DNA of 64,000 bases from Curvibacter gracilis ATCC BAA-807 (lineage in GTDB: Bacteria; Pseudomonadota; Gammaproteobacteria; Burkholderiales; Burkholderiaceae_C), in contig NZ_JADZ01000025.1 of assembly GCF_000518645.1 (NCBI RefSeq), forward strand, positions 41,900-105,899. The letters are read 5' to 3'. Below are positions 33,367 through 43,067 of the stretch, one piece after another. A program made the position numbers and the translations under genes. The notes below the pieces were generated by a model that saw only the letters and a list, made by a program, of their open reading frames with translations, did no database searches and was not told the DNA's origin. Position 1 is the first letter of the stretch. Each line of letters begins with the position of its first letter.

Positions 33367-34743
33367 ATGTACCACGATCCCGAATCCCATTTTCCCGAGG
33401 GCGCCCTGGCGGCCGCCTCGCTGCCGGCCCTGCGCGTGGGCCTGATTGGCCTGGGTACGGTGGGCGCGGGCACCCTGCAGGTGCTGCAGCGCAACCGCCA
33501 TGAAATCGCGCTGCGGGCCGGCCGGCCGATCCGCGTCACGGTGGCCACAGCGCGCAATCTGGAGCGTGCCGCCAGCCTGCTGGGCCCCACGGTGCGACTG
33601 GTGAGCGACGCCCAGGCCCTGATCAACGACCCTGAGGTGGATGTGGTGGTCGAGGCCGTGGGCGGCACCGAGCTGCCCCGCCAGTGGCTGCTGCAGGCCT
33701 TGGCCCTGGGCAAGCCGGTGGTCACCGCGAACAAGGCCTTGCTGGCCCAGCACGGCAGCGAGATCTTTGCCGCCGCCTCGGCCGCGGGCACCAGCGTGGC
33801 CTTCGAGGGTGCGGTGGCGGTCAGCATCCCCATCATCAAGGCCTTGCGCGAAGGCCTGGGCGCCAACCGCATCGAGTGGGTGGCCGGCATCATCAATGGC
33901 ACCAGCAATTTCATCCTGAGCGCCATGCGCGAGCAGGGTCTGGGCTTCGACGCCGCGCTGGCCGAGGCCCAGCGCCTGGGCTACGCCGAGGCCGACCCGG
34001 CGTTCGACGTGGACGGCGTGGACGCCGCGCACAAGCTCACGCTGCTGTCGGCCATGGCCTTCGGCACCCCGGTGCAGTTCGACCGGGTGCATGTGGAGGG
34101 CATCCGCCACCTGCAGGCGCAGGATGTGCGCCTGGCCGAACGCCTGGGCTACCGCGTCAAGCTGCTGGGCATCACACGGCGCCGGCCCGAGGGGCTGGAG
34201 CTGCGCGTGCACCCGGCCCTGTTGCCGGCCGATCAGTTGCTGGCCCAGGTGAACGGCAGCATGAACGGCATCCTGGTCAAGGGAGATGCCTCGGGCGTCA
34301 CGATGTACTACGGCGCCGGGGCGGGCTCCGAGCCCACGGCCTCCGCCGTGATCGCCGATCTGATCGACCTGGCGCGCCTGCACGGTGGCCGCCATGAGCA
34401 CCGGGTGCCGCACCTGGCCTTCCAGCCCGCGGCCCTGCGCCCCTTGCCGGTGCTGCCCATGGCAGGGCTGCGCGGTGCCCACTACCTGCGCTGGAGCGCC
34501 GCTGACGAGGCCGGCCTGAGCCCGCTGATGGCCCGCCTGGCCGCAGCACTGGAAACCCACCGCATCCCGGTGCGCCGGCTGGAGCGGGTGCCCGGCGAGG
34601 CAGAACAGGCGCCGGCGCTGGTGGTGTTGACGGGGCCGGCCCTGGAGGGCGACGTCGTGGCGCTGCGGGCGGCCATGGCGCAGGAGCCGGGTGGGGCGGG
34701 TGCGCAGGACTCGGCCTGGTTGCGCATCGAATCGCTGGGCTGA
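33367..34743 (+). CDS. hom: Homoserine dehydrogenase
   Basis: This 458-residue enzyme reduces aspartate semialdehyde to homoserine, the branch point to methionine, threonine and isoleucine. The NAD(P) motif GLIGLGTVGAGT lies near residues 25-36, followed by the catalytic domain with KPVVTANKALLA, GIINGTSNFIL and EADPAFDVDGVDAAHKL, and a C-terminal ACT-type domain (HYLRWSAADEAGLSPLMARL). The start ATG at 33367 has GGAG seven bases upstream. There is a Met-Tyr-His-rich N-terminal extension of about 20 residues. thrC does not adjoin, which differs from the usual hom-thrC pair, so this may be a second or separately controlled copy. Confidence 0.93.
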   Translation: MYHDPESHFPEGALAAASLPALRVGLIGLGTVGAGTLQVLQRNRHEIALRAGRPIRVTVATARNLERAASLLGPTVRLVSDAQALINDPEVDVVVEAVGGTELPRQWLLQALALGKPVVTANKALLAQHGSEIFAAASAAGTSVAFEGAVAVSIPIIKALREGLGANRIEWVAGIINGTSNFILSAMREQGLGFDAALAEAQRLGYAEADPAFDVDGVDAAHKLTLLSAMAFGTPVQFDRVHVEGIRHLQAQDVRLAERLGYRVKLLGITRRRPEGLELRVHPALLPADQLLAQVNGSMNGILVKGDASGVTMYYGAGAGSEPTASAVIADLIDLARLHGGRHEHRVPHLAFQPAALRPLPVLPMAGLRGAHYLRWSAADEAGLSPLMARLAAALETHRIPVRRLERVPGEAEQAPALVVLTGPALEGDVVALRAAMAQEPGGAGAQDSAWLRIESLG

Positions 34744-34829
34744 ACCCGCGTGGATGGAGGCCGGTGGCGTGCGGGCTGGCTACACTCAGCGGCTCCCCCC
34801 GTTCCAACCAACGCTGACTGCGCCCCCCG

Positions 34830-35435
34830 ATGGATTTCTTTTTACTGGCCCTGCTCGCGGGCTTTGCCTTTCATATCGTCAAGACCCATGAGCAGCGCCG
34901 CCGCATCGGCGTGCTGGGCAGTGTGCTGGGTCAGTACCAGATCGAAAAGCTGATGGAGACCGTGACCGAGGGCTACCTGCGCGCCCTGGGGGAGAAAGAC
35001 CTGGCGCGCCGCGACCAGATCTGGCAGCTGCTGGCCAGTGCCGAGAACAGCCTGAGCGACCAGTTCGGTCGCTTTGCCCAGGAGTTCTCACGGCTGGATG
35101 CCACGATCACGCGGGTGAGCCGCTTCCCGATCGCCTTGCCCTGGGTGGACCGGCTGCTGCCGGCCTTCACTTTCGATCTGCGCGAACTGTTCAAGATCCA
35201 TGCGCGCGGCCTGGCCCAGGCCGCGCTGGCCCAGGGGGAGCTGTCGCAACGCGACCGGGCCTATCGCTTGTCGGCGGAGCTGTTCCTCATGCAGCACAGC
35301 TGTCACTGGTTCTGCAAGTCGAAGGCGGTGGCCTCGGCGCGGCTGCTGGCGCGTCACCAGACCTCGCATGCCCAGGTGTTGGCTGCGGTGTCGCCCGAAA
35401 CCCAGCGTGCTTACCTGGCCTTGGTCGCGTCTTGA
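34830..35435 (+). CDS. Conserved-looking membrane-anchored protein of unknown function
   Basis: I do not recognise this family. The 201-residue protein starts with one membrane helix (MDFFLLALLAGFAFHIVKTH) and then is soluble and mostly helical, with many Arg, Glu and Leu, including LGQYQIEKLMETVTEGYLRAL and ENSLSDQFGRFAQEFSRL. A lone pair of cysteines sits in HSCHWFCKSK near residue 155. The N-terminal helix and cytoplasmic helical body suggest a membrane-tethered scaffold, but no function follows from that. It stands alone between hom and the PAP2 gene; no ribosome-binding site is obvious. Confidence 0.7.
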   Translation: MDFFLLALLAGFAFHIVKTHEQRRRIGVLGSVLGQYQIEKLMETVTEGYLRALGEKDLARRDQIWQLLASAENSLSDQFGRFAQEFSRLDATITRVSRFPIALPWVDRLLPAFTFDLRELFKIHARGLAQAALAQGELSQRDRAYRLSAELFLMQHSCHWFCKSKAVASARLLARHQTSHAQVLAAVSPETQRAYLALVAS

Positions 35436-35501
35436 TACGGTGTTTTTGCCATTCATCGCTACACTTGACTAGGTATTAACCATGAGAAACACCGAATCTC
35501 C

Positions 35502-36197
35502 ATGATCGATTGGCTGCCATCGACCTCCCATGAATGGGAAATCATCACCCGGCTGGGGTCGGCGGGCCTCATGCTGCCGGTGTGGCTTCTGACCTGGGGC
35601 GGGGTGTGGTGGGCCCGTGAGCGTCTGGCTGCAGCGGTGTGGCTGCTGAGCCTGGGCGTGGCGGTGGCGCTGACGCTGGTCAGCAAGACCTTGTTCATCG
35701 GCTGGGGCATCGGCATTGCCGCCTGGGACTTCACGGGTTTCAGCGGCCACACCTTGCTTGCCACCTCGGTGTTGCCGATCCTGTTCAGTGTGTTGCTGGC
35801 CCCGCAGCAGCGGGCCTGGCGCTGGCTGACGGCCGCGGCGGGCCTGGCGCTGGCGGCCTTGGTGGGCGTGTCGCGGGTGGAATTGGGGGCCCACAGCGTG
35901 AGCGAGGTGGTGTCGGCCTGGCTTCTCGGCGCCATGGTCTGCCTGTGCACCTTGCAGACCCTGGGGCGCATGAAGCCTCTGCCGCGTCTGGCCGGGGTGT
36001 TTCCTTTGGCCCTGCTGTTGCTGGCGGGGCGTGGTGCCCCGCACCTGCCCACCCACGAGTGGGAGGTGCGCATTGCCCTCAAGCTGTCGGGCGCCGAGCG
36101 CCCCTACACCCGTGAACAATTGCAGCAGCAATCCGGTGTGTCGCGGGTAGGGGGCCTGTCCCCGTCCGACGCGGCGACCCGTCTGGCTGCCCGCTGA
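35502..36197 (+). CDS. PAP2-family (phosphatidic acid phosphatase-like) membrane protein
   Basis: This 231-residue protein has about five to six membrane helices and the second and third PAP2 signature motifs: SGHT (81-84) and SRVELGAHSVSEV (124-136), the SR-X5-H-X3-D pattern with Glu135 in place of the usual Asp. The first motif, K-X6-RP, is not evident. Members remove phosphate from lipids such as phosphatidate or undecaprenyl diphosphate. The Ser, Arg and His catalytic positions are kept, so activity is possible, but the missing first motif makes it uncertain. A two-way terminator follows. Confidence 0.8.
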   Translation: MIDWLPSTSHEWEIITRLGSAGLMLPVWLLTWGGVWWARERLAAAVWLLSLGVAVALTLVSKTLFIGWGIGIAAWDFTGFSGHTLLATSVLPILFSVLLAPQQRAWRWLTAAAGLALAALVGVSRVELGAHSVSEVVSAWLLGAMVCLCTLQTLGRMKPLPRLAGVFPLALLLLAGRGAPHLPTHEWEVRIALKLSGAERPYTREQLQQQSGVSRVGGLSPSDAATRLAAR

Positions 36198-36220
36198 CCT
36201 CTCTGCAGCCAGGCCCTAAC

Positions 36221-36259
36221 AAAAAACCCGCTGAGCCAAAGGCTCAAGCGGGTTTTTTT
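36221..36259. terminator. Bidirectional terminator after the PAP2 gene
   Basis: CCCGCT-GAGCC (36227-36237) pairs with GGCTC-AAGCGGG (36241-36252) with one bulged A and a 3-base loop. Six A precede and seven T follow, so it can end both the PAP2 transcript and the leftward DUF4148 gene. Confidence 0.9.
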
Positions 36260-36301
36260 GCGGCTGGAGGTTCACCCGGTCGGGTGAATCCGGCTCGTGG
36301 C

Positions 36302-36595
36302 TCAGTAGCTCAGTTCGCCGTGCGGCAGCATGCCGGCGCGGTTGGCCTGGGCAGCAGCCTGACGCACTTCAACGCGGGTCAGGGCCGACTTGACTTGGGG
36401 CAGCACCTTGGACTTGCTGTCCACATCAGCGGCGTGCTGGGCAGCCACCAGAGCTTCGGCGTTCACTTCGGCGCGGGTGCGTTGCGACACGGTGGCGGCG
36501 GTCTGGTTGTACTCGGCCAGGCCTTCAGCGAAGCTGGGAGCAGCAGCGAAAGCCGAAGCGGCGATCAGGGCGGAGGCGATGAGAGTGCGGTTCAT
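36302..36595 (-). CDS. DUF4148-like small exported protein (copy 1)
   Basis: This 97-residue protein has a Sec signal peptide (cleavage likely after SFA, near residue 23) and a short mature part of about 74 residues. Two related repeats are visible, TRAEVNAEA and TRVEVRQAA, and the end reads GELSY. It resembles the DUF4148 family of small periplasmic proteins abundant in Burkholderiales, of unknown function. AAAGGAAA lies upstream of the ATG. It is one of three paralogues within 2.5 kb; the closest is the copy at 38130, with the same ends. Confidence 0.8.
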   Translation of the reverse strand: MNRTLIASALIAASAFAAAPSFAEGLAEYNQTAATVSQRTRAEVNAEALVAAQHAADVDSKSKVLPQVKSALTRVEVRQAAAQANRAGMLPHGELSY

Positions 36596-36846
36596 GAGGG
36601 ATTTCCTTTAGGTGTAATGCCGACTTGCTGAAATCACTAAATTGGGGCAGTGAGTCGATGGGGTGAACTTTATTCTCATTAGCTCATGAGCAAAATGGTG
36701 ACATCAGAAAAATACTATTTCGCTTTCAGCAACAAAATAAACGCTTGGCACTGTTATGGCGCCGTCTGCACTGTGTTGGCGGCTGAGTGCACCAAAGCGG
36801 AATCGGACCATTCCCGGCAGAATCACACGCTTTTCAGAAGGTCCGA

Positions 36847-38043
36847 ATGAACTCCTTGTCCCTGACCTTGCGCCTGCTGGGCCTGGCCGCCTTCGGCAGC
36901 ATGGCTTCGATGCGGGTGTGCGACCCGATGCTGGGGGCGCTGGGCCATGACTTCAACGTCAGCACGGGCGAGGCCTCGCGGGTCATCGCGTCCTTTGCCG
37001 TGGCCTATGGCGTGCTGCAGTTGTTCTATGGGCCTTTGGGTGATCGTCTGGGCAAGATCCGGGTCATCAACCTGGCCACCGCGGGCTGCGCCGTGTTCAG
37101 TGCCTTGACGGCACTGGCCCCCAGCCTGGATGTGCTGGTTCTGTCGCGGGCCGCCATGGGTGGGGCGGCCGCCGGCATCATCCCGCTGTCCATGGCCTGG
37201 ATCGGCGATCAGGTGGGCTATGAGCAGCGGCAGGCCACGCTGGGGCGCTTCATGGGCGCCACGGTCACCGGCATGATGGCCGGGCAGTGGTTTGGCGGCG
37301 TGGCCTCCGAATACCTGGGCTGGCGCATGGCCTTTGGCCTGCTGTCGGTGCTGTTCGCGCTGGCGGCGTTGACGCTTTACCGCAAGACCGGTGCGCAGCG
37401 CGCGGCACACGCCCAGGCCCTGGCCCAGACGCCGCCGGTGCCTTGGCAACGCTCCTTCCATGCCACGTTTACCTTGTTGCACCTGCCCCGGGTGCGTTGG
37501 GTGGTGTCTGTGACGGCCCTGGAGGGGGCATTGGCTTTCGGGACCCTGGCCTTTGTTCCGAGCCGCCTGGTCAGCACACTGGGTTTCAGCCCCTCGGCTG
37601 CAGGCGGCGTGATGATGCTTTATGGCGTCGGTGGATTGCTCTACAGCCAGTTCGTCACCCGATGGTTGCGGCTGCTGGGCGAACGCGGCCTGGCCCTGCT
37701 GGGGGGCGCGTTGATCGCCGTGTCGCTGTGGGCGCTGGCCTTTGTGCCGGTGGCGGCCGTGGCGGTGTCAGCCTGCTTTCTGGCCGGCCTGGGCTTTTAC
37801 ATGCTGCACAACACCTTGCAGACGCAGGCCACGCAGATGGCGCCGCACGCCCGTGGCAGCGCGGTCACGCTGTTTGCCTGCCTGCTGTTCCTGGGGCAAA
37901 GCCTGGGCGTGCTGGTGGTGGGCAGCACGGTGGACCAGGGCGGTCTGGCACCCGCCATGGCCCTGGCGGGCCTGGGTGTGCTGGTGCTGGCCTGGGCGGT
38001 CTCGCGGCGCGTGGCGGGGCGCATCGTGGTGCCGGCTGGCTGA
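36847..38043 (+). CDS. Major facilitator superfamily transporter
   Basis: This 398-residue protein has about twelve membrane helices. The loop motif between helices 2 and 3 reads GPLGDRLGKIRVI, the MFS-hallmark G-X3-D-X2-G-K/R, and the first half carries RAAMGGAAAGIIPLSMAWIGD. It resembles the YnfM/AraJ-type efflux proteins, but substrate cannot be told. The ATG at 36847 follows AAGGT. It is preceded by a 250-base, unusually AT-rich interval and flanked on both sides by leftward DUF4148 genes, so it stands alone in its orientation. Confidence 0.9.
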   Translation: MNSLSLTLRLLGLAAFGSMASMRVCDPMLGALGHDFNVSTGEASRVIASFAVAYGVLQLFYGPLGDRLGKIRVINLATAGCAVFSALTALAPSLDVLVLSRAAMGGAAAGIIPLSMAWIGDQVGYEQRQATLGRFMGATVTGMMAGQWFGGVASEYLGWRMAFGLLSVLFALAALTLYRKTGAQRAAHAQALAQTPPVPWQRSFHATFTLLHLPRVRWVVSVTALEGALAFGTLAFVPSRLVSTLGFSPSAAGGVMMLYGVGGLLYSQFVTRWLRLLGERGLALLGGALIAVSLWALAFVPVAAVAVSACFLAGLGFYMLHNTLQTQATQMAPHARGSAVTLFACLLFLGQSLGVLVVGSTVDQGGLAPAMALAGLGVLVLAWAVSRRVAGRIVVPAG

Positions 38044-38056
38044 TACGTTCCAGGCA

Positions 38057-38080
38057 CAAAAAAGCCCCGCGAAGCGGGGC
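38057..38080 (-). terminator. Terminator of DUF4148 copy 2
   Basis: GCCCCGC (38064-38070) and GCGGGGC (38074-38080) form a stem with a 3-base loop. On the minus strand it runs into TTTTTTGTG, so it serves the leftward DUF4148 gene. It lacks a T run for the rightward transporter. Confidence 0.85.
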
Positions 38081-38129
38081 AAGAGGGGTGTTGAGAGATC
38101 TCTGGCGTCTGGGCGTTGCGCGACCAGGC

Positions 38130-38426
38130 TCAGTAGCTCAGCTCGCCGCGCGGCAGTTGGCCGGCGCGGTTGGCGTCGATGGCGGCCTGGCGCACCTCGG
38201 TGCGGGTCAGGGCCGACTTGACCTGGGGTTGCACCTTGGACTTGGCGTCCACAGCCACGGCGGCCTGGCGGGCGGCCACGATGGCTTCCTGACGCACTTC
38301 GGCGCTGCTGCGCTGCGACACGCTGGCGGGGGTCTGCTGGTACTCGGCCAGGCCTTCGGCAAAGCTGGGGGCGCTGGCGAAGGCGGCGGCGGCGATCAGG
38401 GCGGTGGCGAAGATTTGGCGGTTCAT
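38130..38426 (-). CDS. DUF4148-like small exported protein (copy 2)
   Basis: This 98-residue protein is nearly the same length as copy 1 and shares its signal-peptide end (ASAPSFAEGLAEY), the central VSQRSSAEVRQEA and the C-terminal ALTRTEVRQAA repeat and RGELSY ending. I chose ATG 38426 (MNRQIF) because it begins a proper signal peptide; the frame continues upstream without support. Paralogy with copy 1 indicates a local duplication. Function unknown; the product would be periplasmic. Confidence 0.8.
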   Translation of the reverse strand: MNRQIFATALIAAAAFASAPSFAEGLAEYQQTPASVSQRSSAEVRQEAIVAARQAAVAVDAKSKVQPQVKSALTRTEVRQAAIDANRAGQLPRGELSY

Positions 38427-38500
38427 GATGTACTTTCGAGTTGAAATGGGGTGATTGAGACGGTGCATGTGAGAGGCCCTGTCGGGCCACTCTGTGTCCA

Positions 38501-38797
38501 TCAGTAGGTGCTGAAATCTTGAGCGGCGCGGCTCGCAGCGGCCGCTGCCTGGCGCACTTCGGCGCGGGTCAGAGCCGACTTCACCGGTGCAGCGATGCGC
38601 GACAGGGTGTCTGGGTCGGCGGCGCGCTGGGCGGCCACCAAGGCCTCGGCATGGACTTCGGCACGGCTGCGTTGCGACACCACCGGGGTCGGGCCCTGGT
38701 AGGAGTCGGCTTCACCGGCGGCAAAAGCCGGGGCGGCGGCGAAGGCTGCAGCAGCAGCGGCGGAGACGAGGACATAAGCCATCAAAGAGCGGGACAT
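38501..38797 (-). CDS. DUF4148-like small exported protein (copy 3)
   Basis: This 98-residue protein has a signal peptide rich in Ala (AAAAAAFAAAPAFAAG), then VVSQRSRAEVHAEALVAAQRAAD and ALTRAEVRQAAAAASRAAQ, matching the two repeats of copies 1 and 2, but it ends DFSTY and lacks the GLAEY segment. It is the most divergent of the three. The ATG at 38797 follows AAAGGAAA. The gene lies 75 bases from copy 2 in the same direction and may share a transcript with it. Confidence 0.78.
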   Translation of the reverse strand: MSRSLMAYVLVSAAAAAAFAAAPAFAAGEADSYQGPTPVVSQRSRAEVHAEALVAAQRAADPDTLSRIAAPVKSALTRAEVRQAAAAASRAAQDFSTY

Positions 38798-39115
38798 GGT
38801 GAGTTTCCTTTCGTATGCTGAAAAAACGTTCCGGGCAGGTCGGGCCGGGTGGCCTGGCTTGTCCAGCCTCGATGAAGCGTTGTTTCTGGCTCGCGGCTCA
38901 TCGATGGAGTGACTGTAGGTGATCGTCCGTTGCAATAAAACAGCTTTTCTTGCAAATGAAAGTTCCGAAATTGGAAACAATCGGCACGAAACTCTGTGCA
39001 CACAGCGCGCCCAAGCCGGGGCTGGCCCGTTGGTGGCGCGGCTCAGTCGCTGTTGCGACAGGGCGGATCGGGGGGGCGCTCCTTATCATTTCGCCTCCTT
39101 TGCCCCCGTACACCC
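38798..39115. other. Intergenic region, divergent promoters
   Basis: About 320 bases between the third DUF4148 gene and the acyl-CoA synthetase gene. It is locally AT-richer around 38925-38985, where TTGCAATAAAAC, TTGCAAATGAAA and the near-palindrome GTTCCGAAATTGGAAAC (38963-38979) lie. These are likely promoter or operator sequences; I find no gene here. The frames that run through the region lack start signals. Confidence 0.4.
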
Positions 39116-40681
<1,566 letters not shown>

Positions 40682-40693
40682 ACCCAGGCCCGG

Positions 40694-41257
40694 TCAGGGC
40701 TTGATCTTCGAGATCTTGGTGCCCTCCAGGCTCAGGCTGGCCATCAGGCCTTCCTGGTCGAACACATAGGCATAGGCATCGTTCTTCAGGGTGGTGGTGC
40801 TCAGGTTGCGGGCCACCCCCTCATCCACCAGCACCACCGTCGGGCCCACGCCGAACTCCCAGCCTTGCGACTGGTGCAGGTACTTGACCGCCTTGTCGTT
40901 CATCAGGAAGACCACATAGCCATACGACTGGGCGCCGGCCTGCCAGCCGAAAGAGCCGGTGACCGAGTTGTAGAAGCCCTTGGGCAGGCCGTTCTCGTAC
41001 AGCACGCCCTCACCATAGGCGCCGCCGAAAATCAAGCCGGCCTTGATGATCTTGGGGAACACCAGGATGGCCTTGGCGCTCTTGGCCAGGGCTTCCGAGC
41101 CCGGGCGGGTCTTGTACAGCTGTTGCAGGCTGAGCTGCGCCTGCTGGCTCAGGGCGCTGGCGTCGGCGGCCCATGCGGCGGGCGCGCTCAGGCCGGTGGC
41201 CAGCAGGGCCGCACCGGTGAGGGCCAGGGTCTGGAACATGCGACGGGTGGTGGTCAT
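40694..41257 (-). CDS. SYLF-domain (YSC84-related) lipid-binding protein
   Basis: This 187-residue protein has a signal peptide (cleaved near APAAWAADA) with twin arginine-type start MTTTRRMFQTLAL, then the SYLF/Ysc84 domain: KSAKAILVFPKIIKAGLIFGG, YGEGVLYENG, GSFGWQAGAQSYGYVVFLMN and AYVFDQEGLMASLSLEG. In eukaryotes this domain binds phosphoinositides; bacterial members are exported proteins of unclear role. It converges with the acyl-CoA synthetase gene, 12 bases apart, and has its own promoter region to the right. Confidence 0.88.
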   Translation of the reverse strand: MTTTRRMFQTLALTGAALLATGLSAPAAWAADASALSQQAQLSLQQLYKTRPGSEALAKSAKAILVFPKIIKAGLIFGGAYGEGVLYENGLPKGFYNSVTGSFGWQAGAQSYGYVVFLMNDKAVKYLHQSQGWEFGVGPTVVLVDEGVARNLSTTTLKNDAYAYVFDQEGLMASLSLEGTKISKIKP

Positions 41258-41460
41258 GGGTGTCTTCCTTGGTTCATGGCGAGTCGGGTGGGGCTGCGAT
41301 TCAGCGCCCTGGTTTCACCATAGTCCGTCCAATAAGCCATAAGTGAACAAATGAGGCGGATGGCCGTTTTGGTTACAAATTCAAGCCTCACTCTTGCTTT
41401 TTGGAACATTTGAAGCGCTTGGAGCCGGGGTGAAGGGGCTCTGCCAAGCGCAGCAAGGCC

Positions 41461-42600
41461 TCAGACATCGGCCGGCGGTGGCATTCGATAGGTGGCCGGT
41501 GTGCGGCTCAGCTTGATGGGCGAGCCCAGGCCGCGGTAGCCGCCGGGCAGGCTCACGGTCATGCCGCGGTGGGCTGTGTGCGGGTGGCTCAGCGCCTGGG
41601 GCACATCGAGGATGGGCGCGCTGGGCACGCCCTGGGCCATCAACTGCTCGACCAGGGCCTCGCCCGCGTGTTGGGCCAGCAGGGGCAGCAAGGCGGCACG
41701 CAGCTCGGCGCGGTGCACCGAGCGCTGGCCCGCGGTGGCGTAGCGCGGGTCCTGCCCCAGGGCCGGCTGGCCCAGCACCCGGCACAGTTGCTGAAATTGC
41801 CGGTCGTTGCCTACCGCCAGAAACACCGGCGTGCTGGCGGTGGGAAAGGCGTCATAGGGGTAGATGTTGGGGTGGGCGTTGCCGGTGCGCGTGGGCACGC
41901 GCCCATCACCGAACCAGTTGGCCGCGTGCGGGTGCAGCAGCGACAGGCCGCAGTCGTACAGCGCCGCCTCCACAAACTGGCCGCGGCCGCTGCGCTGGCG
42001 CTCCTGCAGGGCCAGCAGGATGCCGATCACCGCGTTCAGGCCGGTCACCATGTCCACCACCGGCAGGCCCACGCGCAGGGGCTCGGCGCCCACTTCACCG
42101 TTCACGCTCATCAGGCCGCTCATGGCCTGGATGGCCGCGTCGTAGCCGGGCAGCCCGCCCAGCGGCCCGTCGGCGCCAAAGCCGCTGACACGCGCGTGCA
42201 CCAGGCGCGGAAAGCGCTCGGCCAGGGCCTCATACCCCAGGCCCCATTTCTCGAGCGTGCCGGTCTTGAAGTTCTCCAGCAGCACATCGGCATCGGCCAG
42301 CAGGGCCAGCAGTTGCTCCCGCCCCTCGGGCAAGCTCAGGTCCAGTCGCATGCCGCGCTTGTTGCGGTTCAGGCCCATGTAATACGAGGCCACGCCGTTT
42401 TCGAAGGGCGGGCCCCAGGCGCGGGTCTCGTCGCCCTGCGGCGGCTCGATCTTGAGCACATCGGCGCCGTGGTCGGCCAGGATCTGGCCGCAGTAGGGGC
42501 CGCCCAGCACACGCGAGACATCGATGACGCGCACGCCGGCCAGCGCGCCTGGGGCCGGATGGGCTGAGGCGGGAGGGGCTGAGGGGTGGGGGGTGTTCAT
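41461..42600 (-). CDS. CaiB/BaiF (family III) CoA-transferase
   Basis: This 379-residue enzyme moves CoA between acyl-CoA and a free acid. It begins ALAGVRVIDVSRVLGGPYCG, has the LNRNKRG loop and the catalytic Asp, D154, in LPGYDAAIQAMSG. The fold is the interlocked dimer typical of family III. It is the last gene of the leftward set that starts with the acyl-CoA dehydrogenase, and it overlaps the thioesterase gene by four bases. It could activate the acid delivered by the Bug receptors using succinyl- or acetyl-CoA. The N-terminus has a 20-residue Pro/Ala-rich extension. Confidence 0.93.
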   Translation of the reverse strand: MNTPHPSAPPASAHPAPGALAGVRVIDVSRVLGGPYCGQILADHGADVLKIEPPQGDETRAWGPPFENGVASYYMGLNRNKRGMRLDLSLPEGREQLLALLADADVLLENFKTGTLEKWGLGYEALAERFPRLVHARVSGFGADGPLGGLPGYDAAIQAMSGLMSVNGEVGAEPLRVGLPVVDMVTGLNAVIGILLALQERQRSGRGQFVEAALYDCGLSLLHPHAANWFGDGRVPTRTGNAHPNIYPYDAFPTASTPVFLAVGNDRQFQQLCRVLGQPALGQDPRYATAGQRSVHRAELRAALLPLLAQHAGEALVEQLMAQGVPSAPILDVPQALSHPHTAHRGMTVSLPGGYRGLGSPIKLSRTPATYRMPPPADV

Positions 42601-43061
42601 GGGCAGGGCCTGTCGGGTGTGGATGGGGTGGGGGAGGCGGAGGGCGTCGGGTCGGGTTGGCGCTCGACCAGTTTGAAGGTGCCGGTGGCGGTGGCCAGCA
42701 GGCGGCCGCTGTCGTCATATGCTTCGCCACGGGCAAAGCACAGGCTGCGGCCACGCTGGTCGCAGCGTGCCTCGGCCACCACGTCGCCGCGGCAGCTGGC
42801 CAGAAAGTGCACGTTCAGGTCGACGGTGACCACGCCCCAGCGCAGCGGCTCGTGGGCGCGCACGGCACAGGCCAGCACCGAGTCGAACAGCGCGCTGAGG
42901 GCGCCGCCATGCACGTCGCCGCGGCTGTTGCTGAAGTCGGGCCGGTGCGGCAGGCGCACGCGGGCCCGGTCGTCACCGATCTGTTCGCCGCGCAGCCCGA
43001 ACAGGCGGGCCAGGGCGATGGGGTGGCCGAACAGGGTGCCTTCGTCAAACGGGGCTGGCAT
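42597..43061 (-). CDS. PaaI-type hot-dog thioesterase
   Basis: This 154-residue protein has the hot-dog core with the helix motif DVHGGALSALFDSVLACAV, in which the HGG signature and the Asp six residues on resemble PaaI/4HBT enzymes that hydrolyse CoA thioesters. The C-terminal 25 residues are a Pro/Ser/Thr tail. It overlaps the CoA-transferase gene by ATGA and lies seven bases behind the Bug gene, so it belongs to the same leftward operon. A role in releasing stalled CoA esters of the pathway is likely but inferred. Confidence 0.88.
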   Translation of the reverse strand: MPAPFDEGTLFGHPIALARLFGLRGEQIGDDRARVRLPHRPDFSNSRGDVHGGALSALFDSVLACAVRAHEPLRWGVVTVDLNVHFLASCRGDVVAEARCDQRGRSLCFARGEAYDDSGRLLATATGTFKLVERQPDPTPSASPTPSTPDRPCP

Positions 43062-43067
43062 GGGTGT

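Noticed and set aside
36677..36692. CTCATTAGCTCATGAG near the first DUF4148 gene as an operator
   Set aside because: The dyad is short and imperfect, in AT-rich DNA where such matches arise easily; kept only as part of the AT-rich island note.
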